Positions 1 through 5,644 of a stretch of DNA of 8,478 bases are shown here, one piece after another. The notes beneath the pieces are model-generated. The model ran no database searches and was not told the origin of the DNA. It worked only from the letters and a program-made list of their open reading frames with translations. Source of the DNA: CAYLHS01 sp964383535 (lineage in GTDB: Bacteria > Actinomycetota > Acidimicrobiia > Spongiisociales > UBA4744); the NCBI GenBank assembly GCA_964383535.1, contig CAYLHS010000087.1, positions 1-8,478 of the forward strand, given 5' to 3'. Numbering within the stretch: the first letter of the stretch is position 1; every line of letters starts with the position of its first letter. Made by a program: the position numbers and the translations under genes.

Positions 1-1770
1 GTGGTTGTGGGAGCCGGAGGCGCCGGTCTGATGGCCGGTCTGTACGCCTCCCGCGGGGCCAAGACGGCCGTTGTCAGCAAGCTCTATCCGACCCGCTCGC
101 ATACGGGTGCCGCCCAGGGCGGCATCAGTGCGGCCTTCGGCAATCTCGAAGATGACAAGCCCGAATGGCACACCTACGACACCGTGAAGGGTTCCGACTA
201 CCTCGGCGACCAGGACGCCATCGAGTTCATGTGCAATGAAGCCATCGACGCGGTCCTCGAGTTGGAGCACATGGGCTTGCCGTTCGACCGCACAGCCGAC
301 GGCCGCATTCTGCAACGCAACTTCGGCGGCCACACCAACAACGAGACCGGCAAACCCGTCCGCCGTGCCTGCCACGCCGCCGACCGCACCGGGCACATGA
401 TCCTGCAGACCTTGTACCAGCAATGCATCAAGAACGATGTCACATTCTTCGACGAGTACCAGGTCATCGATTACCTGGTGGTCGACGGCCGGGCTGCGGG
501 CATCGTGGCGCTGGAGCTGGCGACCGGCGAGCTGCACACGTTCCACGCCAAAGCTGTCATCTTCGCGACGGGTGGTCATGGACGCATCTTCCAGGTGACG
601 TCGAACGCCTACGCGTACACGGGAGACGGTGCTGCGGTGCTGTTGCGTCGCGGCATCCCGTTGGAGGACATGGAGTTCTTCCAGTTCCACCCGACTGGCA
701 TCTACCGGCTTGGGATCCTGATCACGGAGGGCGTGCGTGGAGAAGGCGGCGTCCTGATCAACGGCAAGGGGGAGCGCTTCATGACGAAGTACGCCGCCCA
801 CGTGAAGGATCTCGCCTCGCGCGACGTCGTGTCCCGCGCCATCTACACCGAGATCAAGGAAGGTCGAGGCGCCGACGGCGGAAAGAACTACGTCTGGCTG
901 GACGTGCGTCCCGAGTCTGTCATCAAGTACGCGGCGGACGACGGGCGTACCAATCCGGATGGCTCTCCGTATACGATCACCGCGGAGGATCTGCTGAAGA
1001 AGGTCCCGGACATCGTGGACTTCTGCCGGGTGTACCTGGGCGTCGATCCCATGACGGAGATGATGCCGGTCCAACCGACGGCGCACTACACCATGGGTGG
1101 CATCCCGACAAACAAGTGGGGCGAGGTGGTGATCGACGGGAACAACACCCCCATGCCCGGCCTGTATGCAGCCGGCGAGTGCGCGTGTGTCTCGGTCCAT
1201 GGGGCGAACCGCCTGGGCACCAATTCGCTGCTCGACCTGATCGTGTTCGGAAAGCACTCGGGCATTCGAGCCGCAGAGTATTCCCAGCAGGCGGAGTTCG
1301 CGGAGCTTCCCGACGATCCGACGGCGGTGACTCGTGAGGCGCTGGAGGCGCTGCGCACAGGTTCCGGGGAAGAGAACGCCTTCGACATCGCCAATGAGCT
1401 GAAGGAGGTCATGTTCGACGATGTTGGGGTCTACCGCACGGAGAGGGGCATGCGACTCGCCGTCGAGAAACTGGCCGAGCTGCGCCGGCGTTTCAAGGAT
1501 GTGCGCGTCGCCGACACCGGTGAGATCTTCAACACCGAGCTGCTGAACAACTGGGAAGTGGGCAACATGCTCGACGTTGCGGATGTGGTGGCCGCGTGTG
1601 CCTTGAATCGGCAGGAGACCCGCGGCGGGCACTCTCGAGAGGATTTCCCGAAGCGCGATGATCAGAACTGGCTCAAGCACACACTGGCCTGGCGCCGCGA
1701 CGGCGAGATCGAGATCGGCTACAAGCCGGTGGTGATCACCAAGTACGAGCCCAAGGAGAGGGTGTACTGA
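1..1770 (+). CDS. sdhA: Succinate dehydrogenase flavoprotein subunit (5' end cut by window edge)
   Basis: This is the catalytic FAD subunit of complex II, which oxidises succinate to fumarate on the inner face of the membrane and passes electrons to SdhB. The visible part starts in the Rossmann motif GAGGAG (residues 4-9). The motif RSHTGAAQGG carries the histidine (H34) that binds FAD covalently in this family. Active-site counterparts of the E. coli enzyme are visible: H230 in FHPTG, R274 in SRDVVSR, H362 in HYTMGG and R404 in HGANRLG. The C-terminus EPKERVY resembles the usual end of SdhA. Alignment with E. coli SdhA from memory suggests about 10-11 N-terminal residues lie upstream, so the GTG at base 1 is probably an internal valine and not the start. 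The 589 visible residues plus that end give the usual length of about 600. sdhC and sdhD are expected upstream but are not in the window. Identity is certain; only the start is missing. Confidence 0.97.
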   Translation: MVVGAGGAGLMAGLYASRGAKTAVVSKLYPTRSHTGAAQGGISAAFGNLEDDKPEWHTYDTVKGSDYLGDQDAIEFMCNEAIDAVLELEHMGLPFDRTADGRILQRNFGGHTNNETGKPVRRACHAADRTGHMILQTLYQQCIKNDVTFFDEYQVIDYLVVDGRAAGIVALELATGELHTFHAKAVIFATGGHGRIFQVTSNAYAYTGDGAAVLLRRGIPLEDMEFFQFHPTGIYRLGILITEGVRGEGGVLINGKGERFMTKYAAHVKDLASRDVVSRAIYTEIKEGRGADGGKNYVWLDVRPESVIKYAADDGRTNPDGSPYTITAEDLLKKVPDIVDFCRVYLGVDPMTEMMPVQPTAHYTMGGIPTNKWGEVVIDGNNTPMPGLYAAGECACVSVHGANRLGTNSLLDLIVFGKHSGIRAAEYSQQAEFAELPDDPTAVTREALEALRTGSGEENAFDIANELKEVMFDDVGVYRTERGMRLAVEKLAELRRRFKDVRVADTGEIFNTELLNNWEVGNMLDVADVVAACALNRQETRGGHSREDFPKRDDQNWLKHTLAWRRDGEIEIGYKPVVITKYEPKERVY

Positions 1771-1877
1771 TGCGCCTGTGCGAGGAGCGTGGAGGGCGAC
1801 GAGGCGCCTTGGCAGGGAGGAACACTCCGCTCTCGTTCACAATGGACCCAACGGCTGTCGGGAGTCGTCACTCATGA
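1770..1877 (+). CDS. Possible 35-residue bridging ORF between sdhA and sdhB
   Basis: The ORF starts at an ATG that shares one base with the sdhA stop (TGATG). It ends at a TGA that overlaps the sdhB start (ATGA), so it fills the whole 103-bp gap between the two genes. A good Shine-Dalgarno sequence, AAGGAG at 1753-1758, lies 11 nt before its ATG, inside the end of sdhA. The peptide is basic in its first half (R2, R7, R10, R11, R17) with one cysteine (C4). It has no membrane segment and no domain I recognise. It may act only to carry ribosomes from sdhA to sdhB, or it may be chance: 35 open codons are not rare in GC-rich DNA. The exact double overlap and the ribosome site are the only support. 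Confidence 0.33.
   Translation: MRLCEERGGRRGALAGRNTPLSFTMDPTAVGSRHS
1860..1864 (+). promoter_or_regulatory. Ribosome binding site that fixes the sdhB start
   Basis: GGGAG lies 9 nt before the ATG at 1874. It supports that start over the upstream in-frame GTG at 1778, which has no ribosome site and would add 32 residues not seen in SdhB proteins. Confidence 0.6.
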
Positions 1878-2581
1878 AGGTAGATCTCAAGGTTTTCCGC
1901 TATCAGCCCGAGACCGACGAGCGCGGTCACTACGAGACGTACACCATTGAAGCCGAAGAGAACGAGCGCGTGCTGGATCTCCTCGAACTCGTCAAGGGCC
2001 ATTACGACGGCACCCTCTCGTTCCGCCGGTCATGCGCGCACGGTATCTGCGGCTCGGACGCCGTCCGTATCAACGGTCAGAACCATCTGGCCTGTAAGAG
2101 TCTGGTTCGCGACTTCGGCGCGCAGATCACGGTCGAACCCCTGCTCGGTCTGAGAGTCATCAAGGATCTGATCGTCGACATGGAATCGTTCTTCGACAAC
2201 TACAGGAAGGTCCTGCCGTACTTCATCAACGACAGCCCGTTGCCCGCCGACGGCAAGGAACGCCTCCAATCCCCGGAACAGCGCGCACGATTCGATGACA
2301 CCACCAAGTGCATCCTGTGTGCCGCCTGCACCACGTCCTGCCCGTCCTTCTGGGGCAGTGACGACTACCTCGGTCCGGCAGCGCTCGTCACCGCACACCG
2401 GTTCGTCTTCGACAGCCGCGACGAGGGCGCCTCTGAGCGACTGAAGATCATCGGCGAGACGGACGGCGTCGCCCGCTGCCACACCATCTTCAACTGCACA
2501 ATGTCCTGTCCGCGCGATATCGAGATCACGAAGGCGATCGGGGAGCTGAAGATGGCCACGATCACCGGCAAGCTGGGCTAG
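1874..2581 (+). CDS. sdhB: Succinate dehydrogenase iron-sulfur subunit
   Basis: SdhB carries electrons from the FAD of SdhA through three iron-sulfur clusters to quinone at the membrane. The protein has 235 residues, the normal family length. The N-terminal ferredoxin domain shows the [2Fe-2S] ligands C54, C59, D62 and C74. The third ligand is aspartate (CGSD), as in E. coli SdhB. The C-terminal domain has CILCAACTTSCP (C146, C149, C152, C156) and CHTIFNCTMSCP (C202, C208, C212), which bind the [4Fe-4S] and [3Fe-4S] clusters. SFW after C156 matches the region that lines the quinone site. The ATG at 1874 is chosen because of GGGAG nine bases upstream and because the protein then begins like its family. 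The gap to sdhA is 103 bp, long for an sdh operon, and is bridged by the small ORF at 1770-1877. Confidence 0.97.
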   Translation: MKVDLKVFRYQPETDERGHYETYTIEAEENERVLDLLELVKGHYDGTLSFRRSCAHGICGSDAVRINGQNHLACKSLVRDFGAQITVEPLLGLRVIKDLIVDMESFFDNYRKVLPYFINDSPLPADGKERLQSPEQRARFDDTTKCILCAACTTSCPSFWGSDDYLGPAALVTAHRFVFDSRDEGASERLKIIGETDGVARCHTIFNCTMSCPRDIEITKAIGELKMATITGKLG

Positions 2582-2736
2582 ACAGGCAGGTCCCTTTCAC
2601 CTGGTGCGCTGAGGAGATCTGCTCACATCCCGTGCAGCGACGCGGCATCGAGGTGCCGTCCGCCTCGGCCCTGACCGATACCGCTCCGACGAAACGGGGA
2701 CTGGTGGCGATCCCGCTACCTCGATCAGCGTTCGCG

Positions 2737-2787
2737 TCGAGACCCGGTCGGGCACAACCTGGGTGCGGTGCAGCGGCCGGGTCTTGG
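2737..2787. repeat. Long inverted repeat in the sdhB-whiB gap
   Basis: AGACCCGG (2740-2747) and CCGGGTCT (2777-2784) are perfect inverted copies. Two G-U pairs and one G-C pair extend the stem to 11 bp. The 29-nt loop contains a second small stem, GCAC (2752-2755) with GTGC (2763-2766). The repeat lies about 155 bp after sdhB and has no T-run, so it does not look like a simple intrinsic terminator. It could be an RNA processing or protein site. Nothing else gene-like was found in 2582-2797. Confidence 0.3.
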
Positions 2788-2797
2788 TCCCCACGGC

Positions 2798-2825
2798 GCA
2801 ACCGGTATTCGGCAACCGATACACG
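2798..2825. repeat. Tandem 14-bp direct repeat upstream of the whiB promoter
   Basis: GCAACCGGTATTCG (2798-2811) is followed directly by GCAACCGATACACG (2812-2825), which matches at 11 of 14 bases. The pair ends 7 bp before the predicted -35 box of whiB. That is a common place for an activator or response-regulator site. The regulator is unknown. Confidence 0.4.
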
Positions 2826-2832
2826 CCCCGGG

Positions 2833-2861
2833 TTGACAGCGCGCGCGGCCTCTGATTACAT
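2833..2861 (+). promoter_or_regulatory. Promoter of whiB (sigma70/SigA-like)
   Basis: TTGACA at 2833-2838 is a perfect -35 consensus. After a 17-bp spacer comes TTACAT at 2856-2861, a fair -10 box. Transcription would start near 2868, leaving a leader of about 27 nt before the whiB start codon. A promoter this close to consensus stands out in the GC-rich surroundings. Confidence 0.72.
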
Positions 2862-2863
2862 GT

Positions 2864-2875
2864 GTGTAATTACAC
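2864..2875. promoter_or_regulatory. Perfect 12-bp palindrome over the whiB transcription start (candidate operator)
   Basis: GTGTAATTACAC is a perfect palindrome that begins 2 bp after the -10 box and covers the predicted start point near 2868. The half-site ATTACA also occurs at 2855-2860, paired with TGTAAT at 2865-2870 across 4 bp, so the sites overlap. This placement suits a repressor that blocks initiation. The protein that binds it is unknown; a GntR- or TetR-type factor would fit the symmetry. Confidence 0.5.
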
Positions 2876-2894
2876 CTATGGCGCTTGGAGGGCG

Positions 2895-3173
2895 GTGTTG
2901 TATCGAAGCCTGATCGACGCGCTTGCTTTGGAGGACCTTTCTTGGCAGGACTACTCGAACTGCCGTGGCGCCGACGCAAACCTCTTCTTCCCCGAGCGCG
3001 GTGCGTCGACGCGTAGGGCGAAAGCCATCTGCAACTCTTGTGAGGTCCGCACCGAATGCTTGGAGTTCGCGATCCAACAGGGGGAGAAGTTCGGTATCTG
3101 GGGGGGCCTGTCGGAACGCGAGCGTCGTCGGATTCGCAAGGAGCGGGCGACGAAGATCCGTAGGGTGTCCTGA
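2895..3173 (+). CDS. whiB: WhiB-family iron-sulfur transcription regulator (WhiB/WhiB2-WhmD-like)
   Basis: WhiB-like proteins bind a redox- or NO-sensitive [4Fe-4S] cluster and usually act with the main sigma factor to control development, division or stress genes. They are almost confined to actinobacteria and their phages. The four ligands are C23, C46, C49 and C55 (spacing C-x22-C-x2-C-x5-C). The beta-turn motif GIWGG (67-71) is followed by a basic tail (SERERRRIRKERATKIRR) that would contact DNA. The stretch GASTRRAKAICNSCEVRTEC resembles the WhiB2/WhmD branch. GTG at 2895 is preferred because it lies after GGAGG at 2887-2891, although the spacing is only 3 nt. TTG at 2898 has better spacing and is a real alternative. 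The upstream GTG at 2862 directly abuts the -10 box and is unlikely. The open -10/-35 promoter and palindrome upstream suggest tight control. The paralogue assignment is inference. Confidence 0.92.
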   Translation: MLYRSLIDALALEDLSWQDYSNCRGADANLFFPERGASTRRAKAICNSCEVRTECLEFAIQQGEKFGIWGGLSERERRRIRKERATKIRRVS

Positions 3174-3213
3174 CCGTCGGTAGCATGAGCGTAACCACGA
3201 CGGAGGAGTAGCG

Positions 3214-4152
3214 GTGGAAGGCCTTGGGTACGTCGGCGTCATCCTTCTCGTCGTCGCGATCTTCTTGGCGATTATTGGGAGTGTGCTCAGTCGGCGCACG
3301 AAGGCGCTCAAGGAGCAGCTCAGGGTCGGTGGCACACCTGCACCAGAGCTGGACGTCGAGCGACCGAGACCCCACCTGATGGCGTTCCACGTCCGTGGGG
3401 AGGAGGCGCAGGTCACGTTCGACGTGCCGCTTCCCGCGGGTGAGCCTGATCCTGTACTCGTCGACCTGCTGCTCGACGAGGCAGTGGAGGTGGTGCACGC
3501 GAAGCGGCACTCCCTGCCGATCACCGACGTCACCAAGGTGGTTGTCTTCGCCGGCAGGGGAGCCGATGCACGCAGGATCGGCGAGCTCTCTCTCGCAGAA
3601 CCCGGCGAGCTGCCTCCCGTGCCCTCCGGCCCATCGCTGCATTTCTCGAGCTTCGGGTTCGACCCGCTCGTCCAGCAGTTCCAGGAGGATGCGGCGGCAC
3701 CCCCGGAACTGGCTCCCAAGCAGTCGACCGACACGCTGCGTCCCATCGGAGAAGAGCTGCGAATCCCGAAGGCACTCGATATCGGGTTGCGCGCACAAGG
3801 AATCGACCCGGCGACGATGTCGGCCGCCGAGATGGTCAAGGGCATCCTCGTCCTCTTTGGGTACTCGATCGTGGCCGGGACCGAGGCGTCTACGTATACC
3901 GCATCGAAGGAAGGCACGACCACGTTCGTCAGAGAGGACGTGTACAAGCCTGGCGACTATCCGGAGCTGGAAGAGTCGACGATTGGTTCGTTCATGGTCG
4001 GGTTCGTGAACGCGAAGACCGACCGTGGGCTGCTGGTGAGTGCCAAGTACGCTCCGTTCTCGATTTACGCCCAAGAGCAGCGCGAACCTCGTGTTCGGTT
4101 CGTGACCAGGGAACGTCTCCAGAAGTTCCTCGACGCGTTCTCGCTGGACTGA
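3214..4152 (+). CDS. Membrane-anchored protein of unknown function with a degenerate Mrr-like C-terminal domain
   Basis: I do not recognise the whole protein. Residues 5-25 form one hydrophobic membrane helix, followed by RRTKALK, which suggests that the rest of the 312 residues is cytoplasmic. The middle (about 52-130) is mixed sheet and helix with no known motif. A flexible part rich in proline and alanine (about 130-170) follows. The C-terminal part (about 205-309) has the outline of an Mrr-type restriction-endonuclease fold: an LFGY strand, then GSFMVGFVNAKTDRGLLVSA, then a final helix RERLQKFLDAF. The usual catalytic D...(E/Q)xK residues are not visible, so nuclease activity is doubtful. 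GTG at 3214 is chosen because GGAGGAG at 3202-3208 lies 5 nt upstream. The next gene starts 2 bp after the stop, so the two are almost certainly cotranscribed. The Mrr link is from pattern memory only. Confidence 0.85.
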   Translation: MEGLGYVGVILLVVAIFLAIIGSVLSRRTKALKEQLRVGGTPAPELDVERPRPHLMAFHVRGEEAQVTFDVPLPAGEPDPVLVDLLLDEAVEVVHAKRHSLPITDVTKVVVFAGRGADARRIGELSLAEPGELPPVPSGPSLHFSSFGFDPLVQQFQEDAAAPPELAPKQSTDTLRPIGEELRIPKALDIGLRAQGIDPATMSAAEMVKGILVLFGYSIVAGTEASTYTASKEGTTTFVREDVYKPGDYPELEESTIGSFMVGFVNAKTDRGLLVSAKYAPFSIYAQEQREPRVRFVTRERLQKFLDAFSLD

Positions 4153-4154
4153 TC

Positions 4155-4703
4155 GTGCACACCGGCGTCGTCGTCCGATCGACGGACGACCGATTCGCGG
4201 AGACGGTGCACGCGCTCGAGGCAGCGGGTGTTCACACGCTCTGGTTCGGCATCGACGATCCCGAAGGCGATCCGATCGTGCTGGCGGCTGCCGCGGCTGT
4301 CGCGACGAGTCGGGTAGGGCTGACCGTCGTACTCGATGAGCCCACCGCCGTTACGGCGAAGGCGGTCGCGTCACTCGACGCCCTGAGCGAAGGCAGGGTG
4401 CGCGTCGTTGTGGGGTCCGCAGAGGGACTGGCGCTGGTACGGGCGATGCTATCGGATGACTCAGGCGTGCCGATCAGACCGGCGCCGGTGCAAGAGCAGA
4501 TCCCCGTCTGGACGACGGACCCCGATCTGACCAACGAAGCCGACGGTCTGGTCCTTCTGCAGGGGACCGAGCTCGGCGACGACGGACCTGTTGCGGTCAT
4601 CCTGTCGGACCTGGAGTCGTTCGAGCCGACCGGCGTCCTGGAGGTCGTCCTATCGGCGGGTGACGCCTTGTGGGAGACTGTGGGTAAGGTTCTACATATC
4701 TGA
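4155..4703 (+). CDS. Shortened luciferase-like (LLM) fold protein
   Basis: The protein looks like a cut-down member of the luciferase-like monooxygenase superfamily, whose full-size members use FMN or coenzyme F420. Family landmarks appear in order: an AAGVHTLWFGIDDPEGDPIVL segment (23-43), the ATSRVGLTVVL strand (50-60), KAVASLDALSEGRVRVVVG (69-87), then RPAPVQEQIPVWTT (108-121) and EADGLVLL (128-135). These correspond to parts of a TIM barrel. The protein has only 182 residues against the usual 280-350, and the central region between residues 88 and 108 is almost absent. It may therefore lack a complete cofactor or substrate site. No frameshift or stop is seen, so this looks like a real short form and not a broken gene. 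It begins 2 bp after the previous stop with no clear ribosome site, which suggests reinitiation. tatA follows 14 bp later. Confidence 0.8.
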   Translation: MHTGVVVRSTDDRFAETVHALEAAGVHTLWFGIDDPEGDPIVLAAAAAVATSRVGLTVVLDEPTAVTAKAVASLDALSEGRVRVVVGSAEGLALVRAMLSDDSGVPIRPAPVQEQIPVWTTDPDLTNEADGLVLLQGTELGDDGPVAVILSDLESFEPTGVLEVVLSAGDALWETVGKVLHI

Positions 4704-4717
4704 ACGGAAGGTGGCTC

Positions 4718-4894
4718 ATGTTTAGTGGTGGACGAGTCGGCGGTGGGGAGCTGATCATCATCCTCATTGTGCTGTTGCTGCTCTTCGGCGCTCGCAAGCT
4801 CCCGGATCTCGCTCGGTCATTGGGCGCGTCGGCCAAGGAGTTCCGCAAGGGGCTCGAGGAAGGCAAGGCCGGCGATGACGACAAAGAGGAGTAG
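4718..4894 (+). CDS. tatA: Sec-independent protein translocase subunit TatA
   Basis: TatA oligomerises to form the pore of the twin-arginine pathway, which exports folded, often cofactor-bearing proteins. The 58-residue product has the family layout: a short N-terminus, a glutamate (E11) at the start of the membrane helix (12-23), the FG hinge (23-24), then the amphipathic helix ARKLPDLARSLGASAKEFRKG (25-45) and a short acidic tail (GDDDKEE). The match to FGxxKLPxLARSLG is very strong. The protein is shorter than most TatA proteins and lacks the long polar tail, but nothing essential is missing. GGAAGG at 4706-4711 lies 6 nt before the ATG. It is the third gene of the 3214-4894 run. tatC is not in the window. 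TatB or TatE is possible by name, but the short tail and LPDLARSLG favour TatA. Confidence 0.93.
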   Translation: MFSGGRVGGGELIIILIVLLLLFGARKLPDLARSLGASAKEFRKGLEEGKAGDDDKEE

Positions 4895-4918
4895 AACCCG
4901 CGGGGCGAGTTCTACTTC
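4888..4918 (+). terminator. Hairpin overlapping the tatA stop codon
   Basis: GTAGAAC (4891-4897) and GTTCTAC (4909-4915) are perfect inverted copies. A-T, G-U and G-C pairs extend the stem to 10 bp with an 11-nt GC-rich loop. The stop TAG (4892-4894) lies inside the stem. The downstream tail TCTACTTCCTATT is only mildly T-rich. The hairpin probably ends the 3214-4894 operon, which faces a minus-strand gene. Confidence 0.5.
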
Positions 4919-4949
4919 CTATTCCGCACCTCGCACCCCCTAGCTGGAC

Positions 4950-4974
4950 GCGGTCACGATCGTCGCGAGACCGC
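4950..4974. terminator. Second inverted repeat in the convergent gap
   Basis: GCGGTC (4950-4955) pairs with GACCGC (4969-4974). After one mismatch, CG (4957-4958) pairs with CG (4966-4967). There is no T-run on either side. It may help to stop readthrough from tatA or from the minus-strand peroxiredoxin gene. Confidence 0.28.
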
Positions 4975-5042
4975 AGGTGAACCGACCCGGTGCGTACATC
5001 CACCGAACAGCACGATACGGGGTACGAACTACGAAGTACGCC

Positions 5043-5071
5043 GAGCGCAGTTCGGCTGCGCGAACTCGCTC
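5043..5071 (-). terminator. Hairpin just after the peroxiredoxin gene
   Basis: GAGCG-C-AGTTCG (5043-5054) pairs with CGAACTCGCTC (5061-5071). The stem is 11 bp with one bulged C and a 6-nt loop. It begins 10 bp after the minus-strand stop at 5082. No clear U-tract follows, as is common for actinobacterial terminators. Confidence 0.5.
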
Positions 5072-5081
5072 AGCTCAGCAT

Positions 5082-5540
5082 CTACAACTTCGCGAGGGCC
5101 TTCTCGTAGTCGTCGATGCTCCTGATGACGCCCAGGTCGCCGGTGGCGATGATGTCCCGGACCACACCGTTCTTGTCGAGTACGAAGGTGGTCCTCCAGG
5201 CGCAACCCCTCTCCTCGTTGAAGCAACCGTAGGCCTGGGCGACGGCGCCGTGGGGCCAGAAATCGGAGAGGATCGGGAACGTGTAGCCCTGCTCCTGTGC
5301 CCACTTCTTGTGGACGTGCCGTGTGTCGCAGGTGATCGCAACGACGTTGGCGTCCACGTCGTTGAAGTCGGCCATGTGGTCTCTGATCGAGCACAGCTCG
5401 GTCTGGCAGTTGCCGGTGAATGGGAAGGGGATGAACACGATGAGTGACGTGCGTCCCTCGAGTGAGTCGAGTGTGACGTCGTTGTTGTCTTGATCCTTGA
5501 GTGAGAACGATGGGGCCCGCTCGCCGATAGTTGCCGGCAT
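5082..5540 (-). CDS. AhpE/Bcp-type thiol peroxidase (peroxiredoxin)
   Basis: Peroxiredoxins reduce hydrogen peroxide, organic hydroperoxides and peroxynitrite through a reactive cysteine. The 152-residue product resembles mycobacterial AhpE closely: the active-site loop PFPFTGNC with T42 and the peroxidatic C45, the shared segment FPILSDFWPHGAVAQAYG (88-105), and the conserved R116 before TFVLD. AhpE itself is a one-cysteine enzyme. Here a second cysteine, C50, stands five residues after C45 (CxxxxC), as in Bcp/PrxQ enzymes, so an internal disulfide is possible. C71, C106 and C113 are extra. The start is ATG at 5540, with AAGGAG six bases upstream on the minus strand. The gene is 104 bp from the stop of the upstream minus-strand gene, so it probably has its own promoter there. 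The protein is likely cytoplasmic, with no signal peptide. Confidence 0.93.
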   Translation of the reverse strand: MPATIGERAPSFSLKDQDNNDVTLDSLEGRTSLIVFIPFPFTGNCQTELCSIRDHMADFNDVDANVVAITCDTRHVHKKWAQEQGYTFPILSDFWPHGAVAQAYGCFNEERGCAWRTTFVLDKNGVVRDIIATGDLGVIRSIDDYEKALAKL

Positions 5541-5579
5541 GAATGTCTCCTTGTTGGCCGGCAGCGAACGCTACTCGAT

Positions 5580-5595
5580 CTAGGAATCTCCCTAG
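5580..5595. repeat. Small inverted repeat upstream of the peroxiredoxin gene
   Basis: CTAGG (5580-5584), six bases, then CCTAG (5591-5595). It lies 40-55 bp before the minus-strand start at 5540, where a promoter is expected, so it could be an operator. The arms are short and no clear -35/-10 pair was found. CTAG is a rare tetramer in many genomes, which makes the pair slightly more notable. Confidence 0.25.
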
Positions 5596-5615
5596 GAAGA
5601 TGACCCCACATGGCT

Positions 5616-5633
5616 GAGCCCAGGGTTCGGGGG
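5616..5633. repeat. Copy of the GAGCCC(A/T)GGGTTCGGGG repeat
   Basis: GAGCCCAGGGTTCGGGGG lies in the gap between the minus-strand genes. Near copies occur at 8362-8376 (inverted) and 8398-8415, and a 12-bp core copy lies at 7887-7898 inside htrA. The function is unknown. Confidence 0.5.
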
Positions 5634-5644
5634 TTGGGTCGGGT

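Noticed and set aside
423..1337. A 304-codon plus-strand frame inside sdhA
   Set aside because: It overlaps the certain sdhA frame and its sequence is arginine/glycine-rich low complexity with no domain.
1778..1873. GTG at 1778 as the sdhB start
   Set aside because: It has no ribosome site and adds 32 residues unlike SdhB. ATG 1874 has GGGAG nine bases upstream.
2587..2603. Inverted repeat CAGGT/ACCTG just after sdhB as a terminator
   Set aside because: The stem is only 5 bp with a 7-nt loop, which is too weak to call.
2862..2894. GTG at 2862 as the whiB start
   Set aside because: It directly abuts the -10 box and precedes the predicted transcription start. WhiB proteins do not need the extra 11 residues.
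3174..3203. CCGTCG/CGACGG inverted repeat between whiB and the next gene
   Set aside because: The arms are 6 bp with an 18-nt loop and no T-run. It could be chance in GC-rich DNA.
2725..4074. A 449-codon open frame on the minus strand (and a 363-codon one at 2856-3947) opposite whiB and the 3214 gene
   Set aside because: The translation is rich in R, H and S with no family features. It runs antisense to whiB, a clear gene, and across its promoter. It is a shadow of the plus-strand codon bias.
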